From Dysidea avara (taxonomy: Eukaryota > Porifera > Demospongiae > Dictyoceratida > Dysideidae): 64,000 nt of DNA. Both the position numbers and the translations under genes were made by a program. Each line of letters starts with the position of its first letter. The first letter of the stretch is position 1. Under the pieces are notes generated by a model that was given only the letters and a program-made list of their open reading frames with translations, ran no database searches and was not told the origin of the DNA. Below are positions 21,230 to 32,479 of the stretch, one piece after another. The stretch covers positions 8,852,694 through 8,916,693 of the forward strand of contig NC_089285.1 in assembly GCF_963678975.1 (NCBI RefSeq), written 5' to 3'.

Positions 21230-22535
21230 ATAGAACAGTCACCCTAATAGAGCATTCAGCTAATTTATTTAATCCATTATAGAATTTATTTTTTATTTTT
21301 TAGTAATCCATTATAGAATTCTATTACATTGCAAGTTATTCTGTAGGGAGTTCAGCTGCAAACAGTTAACCTTATAGACAGTTCAGCAAGAAGCAAGTCA
21401 CCCTATAGAGAGTTCAGTTACAGATATATCGCTGTAGTGATTCAGAAGAATCAGAACATTTCAAGTCACACTGAAGAGAGTTCAGCTATAAACAAGTCAT
21501 GCACCCTGTGGAGGGTTTGGCTACACTCTCTAGAGAATTCAGCTTCAAACAAGTCACTGTGGAGAGAGTTCAGCTACAAAGAAACTACCCTTAAAGAGTT
21601 CATCTATACAAACAAGTTAACCTATAGAGACCAGCTGCAAACAAGTAACCCTGTAGAGATTTCAGCTACAGACAAGTCACTTTATAATTTATACAATGTT
21701 CAGCTACATACAAGTCACTCTGTAGAGAATTTTGCTACAAACAAGTCACAGTGTAGAGAGTTCAGCAACCAAAAAACCACCTGTAAAGAGTTCAGCTATA
21801 CAAACAAGTTACTCTGTAGAGAGAACAGCTAGAAACAAGAGAGAACTCAGTTAGAAGAAGTTGCCCTTTAGAGATCTCAGCTGCAAAGAAACCCTGTAGA
21901 GAAATCAACTACAAACAAATCACTCTGCAGAGTGTTCAGCTATAAACAAATCACCCTGTAGAAAGTTCAGGTACATACAAGTCACCCTATATAGAGTTCA
22001 GCTACAAAAAAACATCACTCTGTAGAGAGTTCAGCTACAAAAAAACCATCCTGTAGAGAGTTCAGCTACAAACAAGTTACCCTACAGTGAAATCAGTTTG
22101 AAACAAGAGATTTCAGCTACAAACAAATCAACCTGTAGAGAGTTCAGCTATGAACAGATCACCCTGTAAAGAGTTCAGCTATACAAGTCACCCTGTAGAG
22201 AGATCAGCTAGAAGAAGTCACCGTCTACAGAGATCAGCTAGAAGCAAGTCACCCTGTAGAGAGTTCAGCTACAAATAAATCAACCTGTAGAGATATCAGC
22301 TAGAAACTAGACACAATATAGGGAATTCGGTTACAAGCAAATCACCCTGTAAAGAGATCAGCTACAAACAAATCACCTTGCAGTGAGTTCAGCTACAAAC
22401 AAATTACCCTGTAGAGAGATCAGCTACAAACAAAACACCGTGTAGAGACTTCAGCTACAAACAAATCAACTTGTAGAGATTTCAGTTACAAACAAATCAC
22501 CCACTGTAGAGAGATCAGCTACAACCAAATCACGG
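21230..22535. repeat. Satellite array of the second foldback copy
   Basis: About 43 units (by length) of the ~30-bp satellite, in the same orientation as the 7110-9085 array. It begins right after GATCGAGATACTCTAATAGA (21214) and ends at 22535, where unique sequence begins. The frame 21437-21832 is an artefact of the repeat. Confidence 0.9.
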
Positions 22536-22576
22536 TCGTGTACTTTCGGGCCATTCCAATGTATAATAATAAAGAA

Positions 22577-22613
22577 TAAGCACTTGGCACGCGAAGCGCG
22601 CCAAGTGATTATT
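22577..22613. other. Strong hairpin next to the satellite end
   Basis: CACTTGGC, a bulged A, then CGCG-AAG-CGCG-CCAAGTG forms a near-perfect stem with a three-base loop, extended outward by imperfect pairing of AATAAG with ATTATT. It begins about 40 bp past the satellite border and could be a terminal structure of the element. Confidence 0.6.
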
Positions 22614-23632
22614 CTTTTCCGTTTTGGCTTTTTGTAAATTAGAATTGGTGAATTCCAATTGCATAAAATTCCATTTCATTGCTACGAGTAAATCGACCTT
22701 AGCTGGATAGAATTAACAAAGGTGCACAACGAAACGTTTAACTGCAGATCTGGTTTGTTGCGTTAATTGCAGGACTTGTTGAGTCCCTTACTGCCAGCAG
22801 TAAATATTTTTAAAATTCGCAGCTGACCTTCGTCGCACGTGACAATGCGTAGGCCCTGGCCACCTGGATCGATTCACTAGGAGCTGAAGTGAGGAGCACA
22901 GATTGAAAGTAAGTAGCAAAAGTAAAACAAGTTGAGATTATTGTTTTAAAAAGTCAGGATCATACTAGCTACACTACTTTCTCTAAATAAAACGCACCAC
23001 TTGTGTGGTATCAATATGGTGTAGATCTCGCGTGGCTGGATCACTATACTACCTCTAGTGAGATATCCAGTGATATCCAACTTTTTCTTACAATGTGGGC
23101 TAGATTTATAGTAGGAGAATTCAAATTGATGTAAACTCTCCCACCAGTGTGGCACTCTACAAAGGATCTGACCAAGGGCGTCAGAGTACCAGGGAGTGAC
23201 ACATAGGCACTCACTGTAGGTCAAGGCCACCAAAATTGTGCTAATTCAATGGTCAAGGGTAAAAGCTTCCAACCCACAATCGAAAAGTACTGAAATATTG
23301 TCGTCGCTAAGTCACCAGTCAAAGGTCGAAAAGGGCTCTTAGTCACAGGTCAAAGTGAAATTTTGGCCGGTCAAGACTTTGACCATGGTCGTAGATCTAC
23401 CTACAGCGCATACCTACATGTCACCCCCTTGAGAAGACTGACCACGGTCGCAGATCTACCTACAGCGTGTACCTACATGTCACCCCCTTGAGAGTAGGTG
23501 TGACCAGCGAGGCTCTCACTTTTTGGCTGAAAATAAATTTTGAAAAACTTGTAAACTAGATAAAGCTAACACTAAAAGTAGTAAACATGGAATACTTAGC
23601 ATATATTTAATGGCAACAATTAACCAGAAACA
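22614..23632. repeat. Intergenic, with a dispersed repeat at 23205-23500
   Basis: No gene recognised. 23205-23500 contains phrases shared with 35860-36040 (TCAAGGCCACCAAA, AATGGTCAAGGG, GATCTACCTACAGC / GATTTAGCTACAG, ACCTACATGTCACCCCC / ACCTATTTGACACCCC). Here it carries an internal ~73-bp direct duplication around GGTCGYAGATCTACCTACAG (about 23392 and 23446). Confidence 0.65.
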
Positions 23633-23640
23633 ACACTTAT

Positions 23641-24077
23641 TAGGCACCAGCCGATTATGTCGGCATAATTTAAAGCATAATAGGTGGCCAAAAGCATCAA
23701 GCACAATGCCAGCATAATAGGGACGATGTTTGAAAAGTTAATTAAATGCGCAATACGCGCGCCTGAAAGAAAGCAAATATTCACTGCCAATAGTATTATT
23801 AGGGCATTTTATAATCAAAAACACGTAATACAACTTATTAAACCGTTTCTTTGTTGGTTATTCACACTTTGCAGAAATAAGATCGAGATACTCTAATAGA
23901 ACAGTCACTTACTCTAATAGAGCAGTCAGGAAAGGCTGATATACTCTAATAAAACATTCACTTCTAGAGCATAATTTTGATTTTGAAAGCATAATTTTGA
24001 GCATAATAGGCTTAATTTTTGAGCAATGCTCAAAAGCATAATAGGTAAAATTTTTGGGCATAATAGGCCGGTGCCTA
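23641..24077. mobile_element. hAT-like MITE, TSD ACACTTAT
   Basis: The 437-bp element has inverted ends TAGGCACCAGCC and GGCCGGTGCCTA, flanked by the 8-bp direct repeat ACACTTAT (23633-23640, 24078-24085), as expected of hAT elements. The interior has many GCATAATAGG/GCATAATTTT phrases and the GATCGAGATACTCTAATAGA motif at 23881. There is no coding capacity; the frame 23684-23896 is not conserved. It is a sister copy of 28505-28910. Confidence 0.9.
23881..23970 (+). repeat. Dispersed motif GATCGAGATACTCTAATAGA
   Basis: The motif GATCGAGATACTCTAATAGA followed by RCAGTCA, often with a second degenerate half (ACTCTAATAGAGCAGTCA), occurs here and near 5841 (complement), 7079, 21214, 26051, 26869, 28629, 29380-29430 (complement), 32668 and, decayed, 48825. 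It marks the border of the satellite elements and the interior of several unrelated MITEs. Confidence 0.85.
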
Positions 24078-24084
24078 ACACTTA

Positions 24085-24328
24085 TATGTGACCGGATTTG
24101 CAAAAAGGGGTCTTCCACACACATCCAATTCTGTGAACTTGGAAGTCCATAACTTAGTGTTCAAGCAACATGTTACTCTGACATTTTCCCCATCTATTAA
24201 GCTATATTGGTACTCACAGTTTACCAAATTTCAAGTCATTTGCTGTATCCAATCTGAAGTTACGAGCGGTGAAAGTTGGTAAATTTGATGTGTGTGGAAG
24301 ATCCCTTTTCGAAAATCCGGTCACATAT
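24085..24328. mobile_element. Short TIR element, TATGTGACCGG family
   Basis: Inverted ends ATATGTGACCGGATTTGCAA and the complement of ATGTGACCGGATTTTCGAAA continue into TCTTCCACACACATC on both sides. It resembles the ends of elements at 49272, 53468 and 60341. The left end overlaps the right target duplication of the preceding hAT-like MITE, so that MITE landed at this element's edge. TA seems the likely target. Confidence 0.75.
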
Positions 24329-25560
24329 ATCTTGCAATTAGGTTAGGTAATCCTAAGGCTGCAGCACATGTTACTGTCAGACCTTCAGTGCTAGTCACTG
24401 TAAAGCACTAATATCTAACCTGTTTTTCACTCAGAACAGCTTTATTCGACTTCGTCCATATTAAGCTCCTCTAATTGTGACTACTTTGGAAACATTTCTG
24501 ACCAGTTTATCTCTTATTATATTTAAATGGTTAAAAGGTACTTTTTGATCACTGACCAGTTTTATCATTGAACACTTGTCGGGCCAGCTAGCTAACTAGC
24601 TAGCACCTTTTATACAATGCCCCCAGACCCCCCTAGACTGAGCCTTACCACTTTCACTTTTACTCTGACGCCCCTGGATCTGACTATCATTTACTTGTCG
24701 CAGAGGTGTTACTCCAATGTGTGCTGTAATCTTTTGTCCTCGGTCACAAAAAAAAGAAGACAAACAAGGGATTTCCAGTTTGGCAAAGGCCAAATGTCAT
24801 TTCTAAATTGTTACATGATGCAATTTATAGCTGGATTATACAGTGCCAACATCAGAAAAAGGCTCTGTTCACCATGCTACAGTACTACACAATACCCTTG
24901 ACTCCTGTCTACATTTAGAATTCACTCATTCATACCAGAGATTGGCCATGTAGTGTGACATGTTTTTGTGCGTGTCAGTGATGCCCAGTTGTTGGTGTTG
25001 ATGTGTTTGTCTGAGAAATAAAGTTCACTCACACTGCTCCAGTATAGTCTACCTGAGTCGCCTGTCTATTTAATTTGGGACCTTGCAAAAGCTGCCCACC
25101 TAGTTTCGTGTAATTTGGACCATTCTTAAAGCTAATAACCAAACAGTAAAGCAAATATCATGTCTCATGTAATTGGGTTGACATCAGAGATTTATAGTTT
25201 GTATGTGTACACTGGTGTGGGACATCAAGGCCAAGTGGTAAAGGGGAAATAATTGAGTAAAATTTCTTGCTCAAGGAAACTATATGAGTAAAATTTCTTG
25301 CTCAAGGAAACAACACCAAAGTGGCGTAACCAGTAAAGTTGGTATTGCACTCATGGTCACTGCCCTAGGCAGTAAAAGTACATTATCATTTTGCAACCAA
25401 CTACCAAGTGGTAGTTACTGTTAGTAGAATAAACAAGCCACCAGACAGGTAAACAGCTTAACTCTCTTTTTGTGTATTAATCTAACCCAAACTTCATCAT
25501 AGTCAATAAACTACAAGCCACATGACTAAGTTGGGCTGTCCGGATAATAGAGGTTTGGAT
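24329..25560. other. Intergenic with repeat ends and a 31-bp duplication
   Basis: No gene recognised. At about 24617-24680 the complement reads CAGGGGCGTCAGAGTAAAAG and then GGTAAGGCTCAGTC, the same element end seen at 63197. At 25254-25311 the phrase GAGTAAAATTTCTTGCTCAA is duplicated with a 31-bp period, just after a GGCCAAGTGGTAAAGG stretch that looks like a pol III A box; a SINE remnant is possible. Confidence 0.45.
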
Positions 25561-26435
25561 CAGTTTTGGGGGTAACGCGTTACCTACGTAATATAGTTAC
25601 TGTAACGAGTCTAATATTATGTAATATTATTACCACAAATAATGAAATTACTAATCTCATCCACTAGCCACAACGAAGTAATGAGGCCTACTGAATGAAG
25701 CTTATTCACCAGCTTATGACTTATATCCAAGATTTGCACATTGTCCAACAACGCAATCATGTCACATGATAAGGTGGTAGTTTCACACATGACAGCTTAA
25801 GACTGTGGACAAAAAGTAATACAATATCAGTGGCGGATCTAGATGGGTTTCTGGGGTTTCAATAGAAACCCCCTTTTAACTTTATCTCATTGGCAGTCTA
25901 ATACATAAAAATTGTTGTACTGATAATTTGTCATAGCAAACAACTATATACCACTGTATTTCAGTAGCATGCATGCAGTTGCACTAAACTAACACCATTT
26001 ATAGCTATTAAACCCTCGGCAACACTTCACTTTTCATGCATTAAAAACTATCGAGATACTCTAATAGAGCAGTCATGTAACTACTTTAATAGAACAATCA
26101 AAGCTACAGCTTGCAGTCACCATATTTGCCCTATTGTTAGCTATAGTATTTACAGTTTAAAGCATTGGATTTATTGCAATTAGTAACTAAAAATAGTCTA
26201 AAATCCGATCTCAGAGCTTCTAAAATCTCAAAATTTTCTGAAGAAATATCATCAGATGCTTTATTCAGCTGTACCAACTTTTAGAAACCCCCTTTTAACA
26301 ATCTTATATCTGCCATTGAATATGTAATATTATTATAGTTACTTTATTTTTGGGTAATATGTAACTGTAACTAAATAGTTCTGTTGTAAGTAATAGGTAA
26401 CTAGTTCCTTTTACAATGTAACTGTCCCAACATTG
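25561..26435. mobile_element. hAT-like non-autonomous element (TAACGCGTTAC type)
   Basis: Ends CAGTTTTGGGGGTAACGCGT and, read backwards, CAATGTTGGGACAGTTACAT resemble the widespread animal hAT elements starting CAGTGTTGGG followed by TAACGCGTTAC. Flanks GTTTGGAT and AGTAGGAT agree at 5 of 8 positions, a weak target duplication. It has no ORF and is interrupted by the element at 25828-26318. Confidence 0.65.
25828..26318. mobile_element. hAT-like MITE with 5-bp TSD AATAT (nested)
   Basis: The 491-bp element has ends CAGTGGCGGATCTAGA and, read backwards, CAATGGCAGATATAAGA, flanked by AATAT (25823-25827, 26319-26323). It lies within the preceding element. A subterminal AGAAACCCCCTTTTAAC is present near both ends in direct orientation. 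It carries the ATCGAGATACTCTAATAGAG motif at 26050. A 5-bp duplication with CAG ends fits the hAT5-type branch; the element at 36679 is related. Confidence 0.82.
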
Positions 26436-28179
26436 AGTAGGATCCACACACTATACACGTATTACACCTACATAGTTTGCAGGACATACAGTCACTTATA
26501 CTATTCCAACTCAATGAAATATGCTTGAATTATATGCAGCTCAAAATAAAACAAGAGTTAATCCCATACAGTACTATGATCCACATAGCTACAGATAAGT
26601 ACAAGTATATAATACAAGACTCAACAGTTATTACAAGGGCGGATTTAGGGGGTGCTTGGGGGACTGAAGCACCCTCTTCCAAAATTTTACAATGACCAAG
26701 CTAGGAAGCTTCTAGAAGCTGTAGTACTGGTGCAGTTGCTTTTTATACACAAATATGGGCAATGAAAAGATGGAGAGAGCAAGGAGAATAGCTAATCTTA
26801 TCCAAGAATTACTGTGATGGGTTCAAAATTATACTTTTGGAGTAAGTCTTACTTTAGAAGCTGCTAAAATCGAAATACTCTAATAGAACAGTCAACTACT
26901 CTAATAGAACATCCATCATTAAAACTATAATTTTCAAGAAGTTACCAGAGTGTAAGCTGAAATTAAACCTATTCTTCTACACCTGTGCACTGCTACCCTC
27001 ACCATTGTAGAGAATTCTATACATGCTGAGTGCACATGCACTCCACACACTGATGAGTCTACTTGCCCTCTCCACTAAGTTTATTACCAATCTGTCATCA
27101 CAGAAAAGGCCTCTTCAATTCATGAGACAATCAAAAAGAATACCTATTATTTAGCTATCCGTCACCTAAAGAAAAAGGCAAGCAGCAGAACAAATTTAAA
27201 TATTGAAGCATGACATTGAACTCTTTTCTAGTTTATATATTGTCATGTAGCGTCAAGATGATGGTATGGCAACATTCTTTAAACGTGAAAACCATCCCTA
27301 CCCACCCTCTCTTTCTGACAGGGAAAATTGTGACTAGTAGAGGAGTCAGACTTACTCAGTCTGCTACCTGAGGAGGCAGAAACAGAGCCTCCAGTTGTGT
27401 TTGATGCCAGTTACTAGATACTGCCATAGTTCACCTTTTGCCCACAACTGGGGTTAGTACATACCTTTGACGAATATGCTAGCAGTGTCTTCATACCATA
27501 CCTAAAAAAGGATCTAGAAACTTCTACTCAAGTATGTCACGTCATTTTTTTTCTGTTTTAGGTAAGATAACCATGAGTACTGCAGGTAACATATATAATG
27601 CAGCCAAAAAGTGGAGATATCCAGGGGTGGTGCATAGGGGCTATGTACACTCCTCTCATGTAAATCAACAAAGGCTGTATGTAGTTGTTTTGACATCAGA
27701 TTAAACAAATTAATATAGATTAAACAAATGTGGGTTGTTTATGGCTATAATTTGCTTCTGTATAATATTTGCATGGTGCATACAACTCTAGCTGCAATGC
27801 TATACATGTTACAATGAGTCACAATTGCTGAAAAAGCTTTTCATGCTTAAAGCCTAACATAGTGTATTGCTACAGTAATTAATTTTGTGAACTGATTATA
27901 GGGAGATTATGATCATGTATCCCTTAAATACTTGCCACTCAAAGTGTGGGGGAGCCTGAAGGCATAACTAACTAGACAATTAATGTTTCACAATTCTGTA
28001 GGTTCTTTATAGCAAAAATAATGTGTTCCATGAAAATATACCTATACAGCTAACAACTTCAAAACACATGGTATCTAAAGGTACATGCCATGTACTCAAA
28101 ATTCTCTCAGGTGCATTCTCAGGTATCAGAGAATAACCCCTCAGGATGACGAGAACTTTATTTCAGGCTTGTATTTTCA
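26436..28179. other. Intergenic, with a degraded element end at 26637
   Basis: No intact gene. AGGGCGGATTTAGGGGGTGC at 26637 looks like another CAGTGGCGG-type end, followed by the dispersed CGAAATACTCTAATAGAACA motif at 26870. The right end was not identified. A decayed coding fragment is listed separately at 27249. Confidence 0.45.
27249..27335 (+). pseudogene. Decayed coding fragment, NHPYPPSLSD motif
   Basis: A short frame reads RQDDGMATFFKRENHPYPPS followed by LSD before breaking. I recall this FFK-x-E-N-H-P-Y-P-P-S-L-S-D block from repeated invertebrate proteins of transposon-like character, but I cannot name the family. Flanking codons do not extend it, so it is at most a remnant. Confidence 0.35.
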
Positions 28180-29650
28180 CAGGGGCAGGTCTAGGATTTG
28201 TAGAAGGGGGTTTCCAGTGGTAGTAGGACTCAGATGTGGGGGTCTGGGGGCGCAGCCCACCAGACGCTGACAAGATTTTACTTTAATGAAACTTACGTTT
28301 AAAATCTATAATATTATACAGAGTTTCTGATCTACTGATGTTCACTATAGCATTTATTATGTCGTGTTTTCACCAGTAGTTACGCATAGTTAGCTATGAT
28401 AGATTGATATACTGAATCTTTATGATTAACTTCAAGTATTTAGCTAGCTTTGTAGCTAGTCATGCATGATCAACTTTTTGCTTCTTCATAGCTTGTAGTC
28501 TTGGTAGGGATGCAGAAATTATGCCGCAGAATAATTTCAGGCATATGTGTGTGAATCAGGAATTATGCTAGCATTTTGAAGTGATTATAAAACTTGACAG
28601 TAGGAAAATCTGCAGATTGTTAAAAAAATTGAGATACTCTAATAGAGCAGTCAATGAATGTTATTTACTGTAATAAAGCAGTCACATTGAAAAGAATTAA
28701 TTACTCCAATACAGCAACCAGCTAAAGAATTCAAGACTATTTGAAGCTTAAACATCAATGAAAATGACCTGATACAACAATAAACTGGCATTATTAGCCA
28801 ATTATGGTGGCATAATTTTGGGAATAATGTGCAATTCTCAAAAGCATAATAGGTGATTTTTTGACAAAAACATCATGCTCAATTTTTGGAACATAATAGC
28901 CTCATGCCTAAGTCTTGGAAGGTTTACTGCTATGTCAATTACAGGGGTGGAGAACAGTACTCTAACTTAACAGAACAGCTAATCTAACCTTACAGATCAG
29001 TACTCTGAGGGGGAGGCAAAGCTATTATGAAGTGGTTAACATTCAGGAAGTATATAAGAATTATTAACTGCACCTTAGTGCATGACTCACAATATTAGGA
29101 CATATATGCCTCCCAGAAAAATTTTGTAGGTTGGGATTGAATTTGAGGACAATATATTTTTCAGTGGTGCTTGCATACATGAATACAGTATTCTTCATGC
29201 AATGATGTTCATTAAGTACTGACAAGTAGATATAAATAAATGAAAGGCCTTTGAAATAAAGTTTAATAAGCACACATATATTTGTAAAGATACATCTTTA
29301 GTAGTAGATTGGTTTAGATAAATTTTTTTTTTTTTGCATCTAAAATTGTGAAACTAGTATATTCTTTAGTGTCTCAACTGAATGTTCTATTAGAGTAGAT
29401 GAGTGTACTAGTAGAGTATCTCGATCTCATACTCTCAAAAATACTTTTGATCCTTGAGATTTACTGCAAGAATAGTGAAAGTATCAGTTAGCGGATGGGC
29501 ATTGGTGAGTGTGATTCTTGTGTTATGTCCTATGGACTTATAGTTGTAGTTAAGGAAGAATCAGTATAATACTAGTTGCCTAAGGTCTGAAGTAAACCCA
29601 GCCCCAAAGGGGTTTCTGGAAACCCCAGAAACCCCCTATAACTACCCCTG
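28180..29650. mobile_element. TIR element CAGGGGCAGGTCTAGG
   Basis: Left end CAGGGGCAGGTCTAGG with GGGGGTTTCC nearby, and the right end read backwards CAGGGGTAGTTATAGG with GGGGGTTTCTGGGGTTTCC, are inverted. No clean target duplication could be found. It contains GGGGGTCTGGGGGCGCAGCC at 28237, a nested hAT-like MITE at 28505, and a complement copy of the dispersed motif at 29380-29430. It has no coding capacity. Confidence 0.65.
28505..28910. mobile_element. hAT-like MITE, TSD AGTCTTGG (nested)
   Basis: The 406-bp element is flanked by AGTCTTGG (28497-28504 and 28911-28918). Inverted ends are TAGGGATGCAGAAATTATG and, read backwards, TAGGCATGAGGCTATTATG. The interior repeats GCATAATAGG-type phrases and contains GAGATACTCTAATAGAGCAG, as does its relative at 23641-24077. 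Two copies with different exact 8-bp duplications establish this as a family. Confidence 0.9.
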
Positions 29651-31126
29651 TTCTCAGGTGCAGTTCTTGACTATTGTATCTGGCAAAATACACATTTCAT
29701 ATGTATTACAGTTGTTGTTAATGTATTGACTGAGATTTTGATTTATAATTTAAGGAGAGTTTGTCAAAGGGGGTAAGCACATGCATCCATACACACTCCT
29801 TAAATGAAGTCCTGCTAGTATACCCCATTGTAGTTAAAACTGTTGGTAGAACAATCATATATGAGCTTTGTTCAACTACCTCAAGAGAGGAGGGTACATA
29901 CCTTCATGTTCCACTCTGGACATCTCTCTACTTTTTGGTTGTATATGTGTCCTGCAGTGCTGTGTACAAAGATTCCTACTTTCAGTCTGTAAAAAGTGCA
30001 CAATCTGCTTGTTTTTGCTAGCTATGCTGCTCTATGATCTACTAATTGAATTAATCCTTATTATAATAAATCATAACCATTGTTAGTTAATTAAGAAATT
30101 ACTCAAACCTCAATCTCAGAAAAATGAATTCTAAAAATTTTTCTGTGAGAGCATGCCCGCAGAACCCAGGGGTGGATCCAGGAGCTGACAAGGGCAAGGG
30201 CACAAACAGACTAAGTTGTACATGGCTGGGGAGAGCACATTCTCTTGTCATTTTGAAGCAGCAAATAATCACTTCTTAGTAGTGTGTGAGTTTACATGCA
30301 ATAATATGCATATTATTTTTATAAGTTATACAAATTTTAGTTCTGACAAGGTTTCATGTCTCATAATAGAAATCACTTATGTTTTTTCCAAAATCCCAAT
30401 AGAACGCTCAACTAAACACCATCTTATAATCCTTTTCCAGCCTCAAAAGAAGCCTTAGAAGTTGATTTGGAAAAGTTTAGGTCGACTAGCCAAGATGAAG
30501 TCAAAAGGACTTGATAAAGGTACTTTTTAAAGAACTGAAATCTGCCATTTTAAGCCATTTTGTTCATCTTATTATTATTTTTATTTTTTCTCACAACACT
30601 AGAGCAAATGTGAGTACATTTTGGGGATAACAACTAATTTCCTATGTCTTTCTTCAGGTCCATGATGGTATGACCTATTTTTAAATGCGTATTACAATGA
30701 TGACACCCATTCTCAAGCAATTTATCTTATTGTAAGTTCACTTTTCCATTGATCTTTTGACTTAGTTTCTGCAAGGGTGTTAATTGTGTTAATAAGTATC
30801 CAATCTATTTATGTTAATAAGTTCATTTGGAAACCTTATATCATTATCTATATTTAACCACAGTATATTAAGTTCATACCAGAACAATGCCGGTACAATG
30901 TTGTTGTGTACAGCTGCATGCTTGACTTAATTGTGATTCCATAGCTGCACAAATCAAAAGCTATACTATTGCTGACCACAACATGCTATAAGCTGCCTAT
31001 AGTTGGATATGTCAAAGCTGTATAGTACAAAGTACATTCAATAGTATGGAAACATGTTTGCTACATAACATTAGCTGACTACTTAATAGCTACTGTACAT
31101 GATTACTAATTTAATATACATGTTTA
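29651..31126. other. Intergenic, nothing recognised
   Basis: No gene or clear element. AGGGGTGGATCCAGG at 30168 resembles a single end of the CAGGGG family. Open frames (29761-30021, 30216-30458) have no recognisable motif and atypically low complexity. Confidence 0.4.
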
Positions 31127-31134
31127 GTACTATG

Positions 31135-31801
31135 TAGAGGTGTACCGATGTGGTTTTTTTGCATGTACTGATATCCGATATTGATGTCACCAAAAGAAGC
31201 CAATAACCGATAATTGATCCGATATTTGCATTATAGTTAAAAGTGTACATTTACCTACCCTACAACAACATGTGCATATATTCATTGCTATACTCTGCCT
31301 GTGGTGGTACACAGCTTGGGTTTCTATTGTGCAATCCAGACAATTAGGCACCCACAAACATTTTTATGTATACTCCCATGAAGCCTTATACGGATATTTC
31401 TGCATTACTTTGCATTCTAATGGTTTGTGAGAAAGCTGGTACAGCAAGTTTCCTTGGTTATCCTGTGACCCTTATTTTTATTACAAGGTACTCTATAACT
31501 GCTTCATTTATACAGACTGTGATAAGTTTTCCAGCAACAGATAGTAGATTTGCGTGTATTTATATGGCTTCTTGTAGCGTAGCGCTTGTTTCAGTGTGAA
31601 TAATAAACCACTGGCACTAAAGAGCCACATGAATAATGTAGAAAACCAATGTACAATCCGTTTATGTACAAACTATTGCTAGTGTATAAATATCGGTAGT
31701 GATATCGGCCCTCCTGCTGTTCTGTACCGATACCGATATTGGTAAAAATTACCATATTGGTGGCCGATATTATAGCCGATCCGATTATCGGTACACCTCT
31801 A
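31135..31801. mobile_element. hAT-like element TAGAGGTGTACCGAT
   Basis: Inverted ends TAGAGGTGTACCGAT at both borders, with further pairing of CCGATATT/AATATCGG blocks. Flanking 8-bp sequences GTACTATG and GTACAATG (31127-31134, 31802-31809) differ at one base. This end sequence resembles widespread animal hAT elements. It is 667 bp with no transposase; internal frames are not credible. Confidence 0.87.
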
Positions 31802-31881
31802 GTACAATGTAATATCAAGTACCACCAGCACCTCTTATTATCATGTTAGCTTTCCATAAATGGATTTATAAAAGTAAATAA

Positions 31882-32188
31882 ACTAGTGTAAAAATAATTT
31901 TCAAAATTTAAAACATGGGAATAGAGATCGCTGAAAAAAGTAAAGAAACACACTGAGGTCTTTATTTGGACTCAAATTAGCAGTTATACAGAAGCATTTT
32001 CATTGCTTACTAATTATTTTCAGTACTTATCTGCCCCTAATTATATAAAACTAGCTGTACCATATCCATTGAGTCCAAATAGAGATCTCTGTGTGTTTAA
32101 CATGCTAGCTTGTTTGACCCTTGTTTTACTTTTATTCAGCAATCTCTATTCCCATACATTCATTTATGAAAATTATTTTTACACTAGT
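31882..32188. repeat. Palindromic foldback element
   Basis: ACTAGTGTAAAAATAATTTT is inverted at the two borders, and GGGAATAGAGATYGCTGAA with GAGTCCAAATA blocks pair further in (left 31915-31980, right 32065-32160). The loop is about 31980-32065. Neither arm codes. Confidence 0.8.
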
Positions 32189-32479
32189 AACATGTTAATC
32201 AAAAGAATCATGGCTCCTCTACAAAGGGGAGGAGGCATTTGGGACCGATTCGCCATTGGGACCCACAGACAAAAGACCAAATTTGATCACAGAATTAGAG
32301 TATTAATCAGCTTTTACTTTTCTCATTCTCTAATATAGTACACAGCTGATAGTACCCCTGTTGAAAAGTCTACTGTCAGAGCCAGTTGGACTGTTGCTAC
32401 TGCAAGCATTTTTACAGTAATTATGATGTGACATAATTTATTTATTTAAGTTACCACTCTAACATAGTGTGTAACTACA

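Larger units (their letters stand above)
9551..22535. repeat. Second foldback copy, split by two insertions
   Basis: Three blocks match the first copy in order: 9551-9596 (AGTGTGTCGTGCGGCCCAAG, as at 6308), 10119-10426 (CCCAAGAAGCCGG through GAAATTTGGCAC, as 6320-6640) and 20772-22535 (as 6650 into the right satellite arm). The gaps are exactly the 9597-10118 element and the 10427-20771 transposon, each with its target-site duplication. The left satellite arm is absent, so this copy is one-armed. The surviving array is at 21230-22535. Confidence 0.85.

Noticed and set aside
21437..21832. 131-codon frame on the plus strand
   Set aside because: It translates the satellite array of the second foldback copy; the peptide simply repeats the unit.
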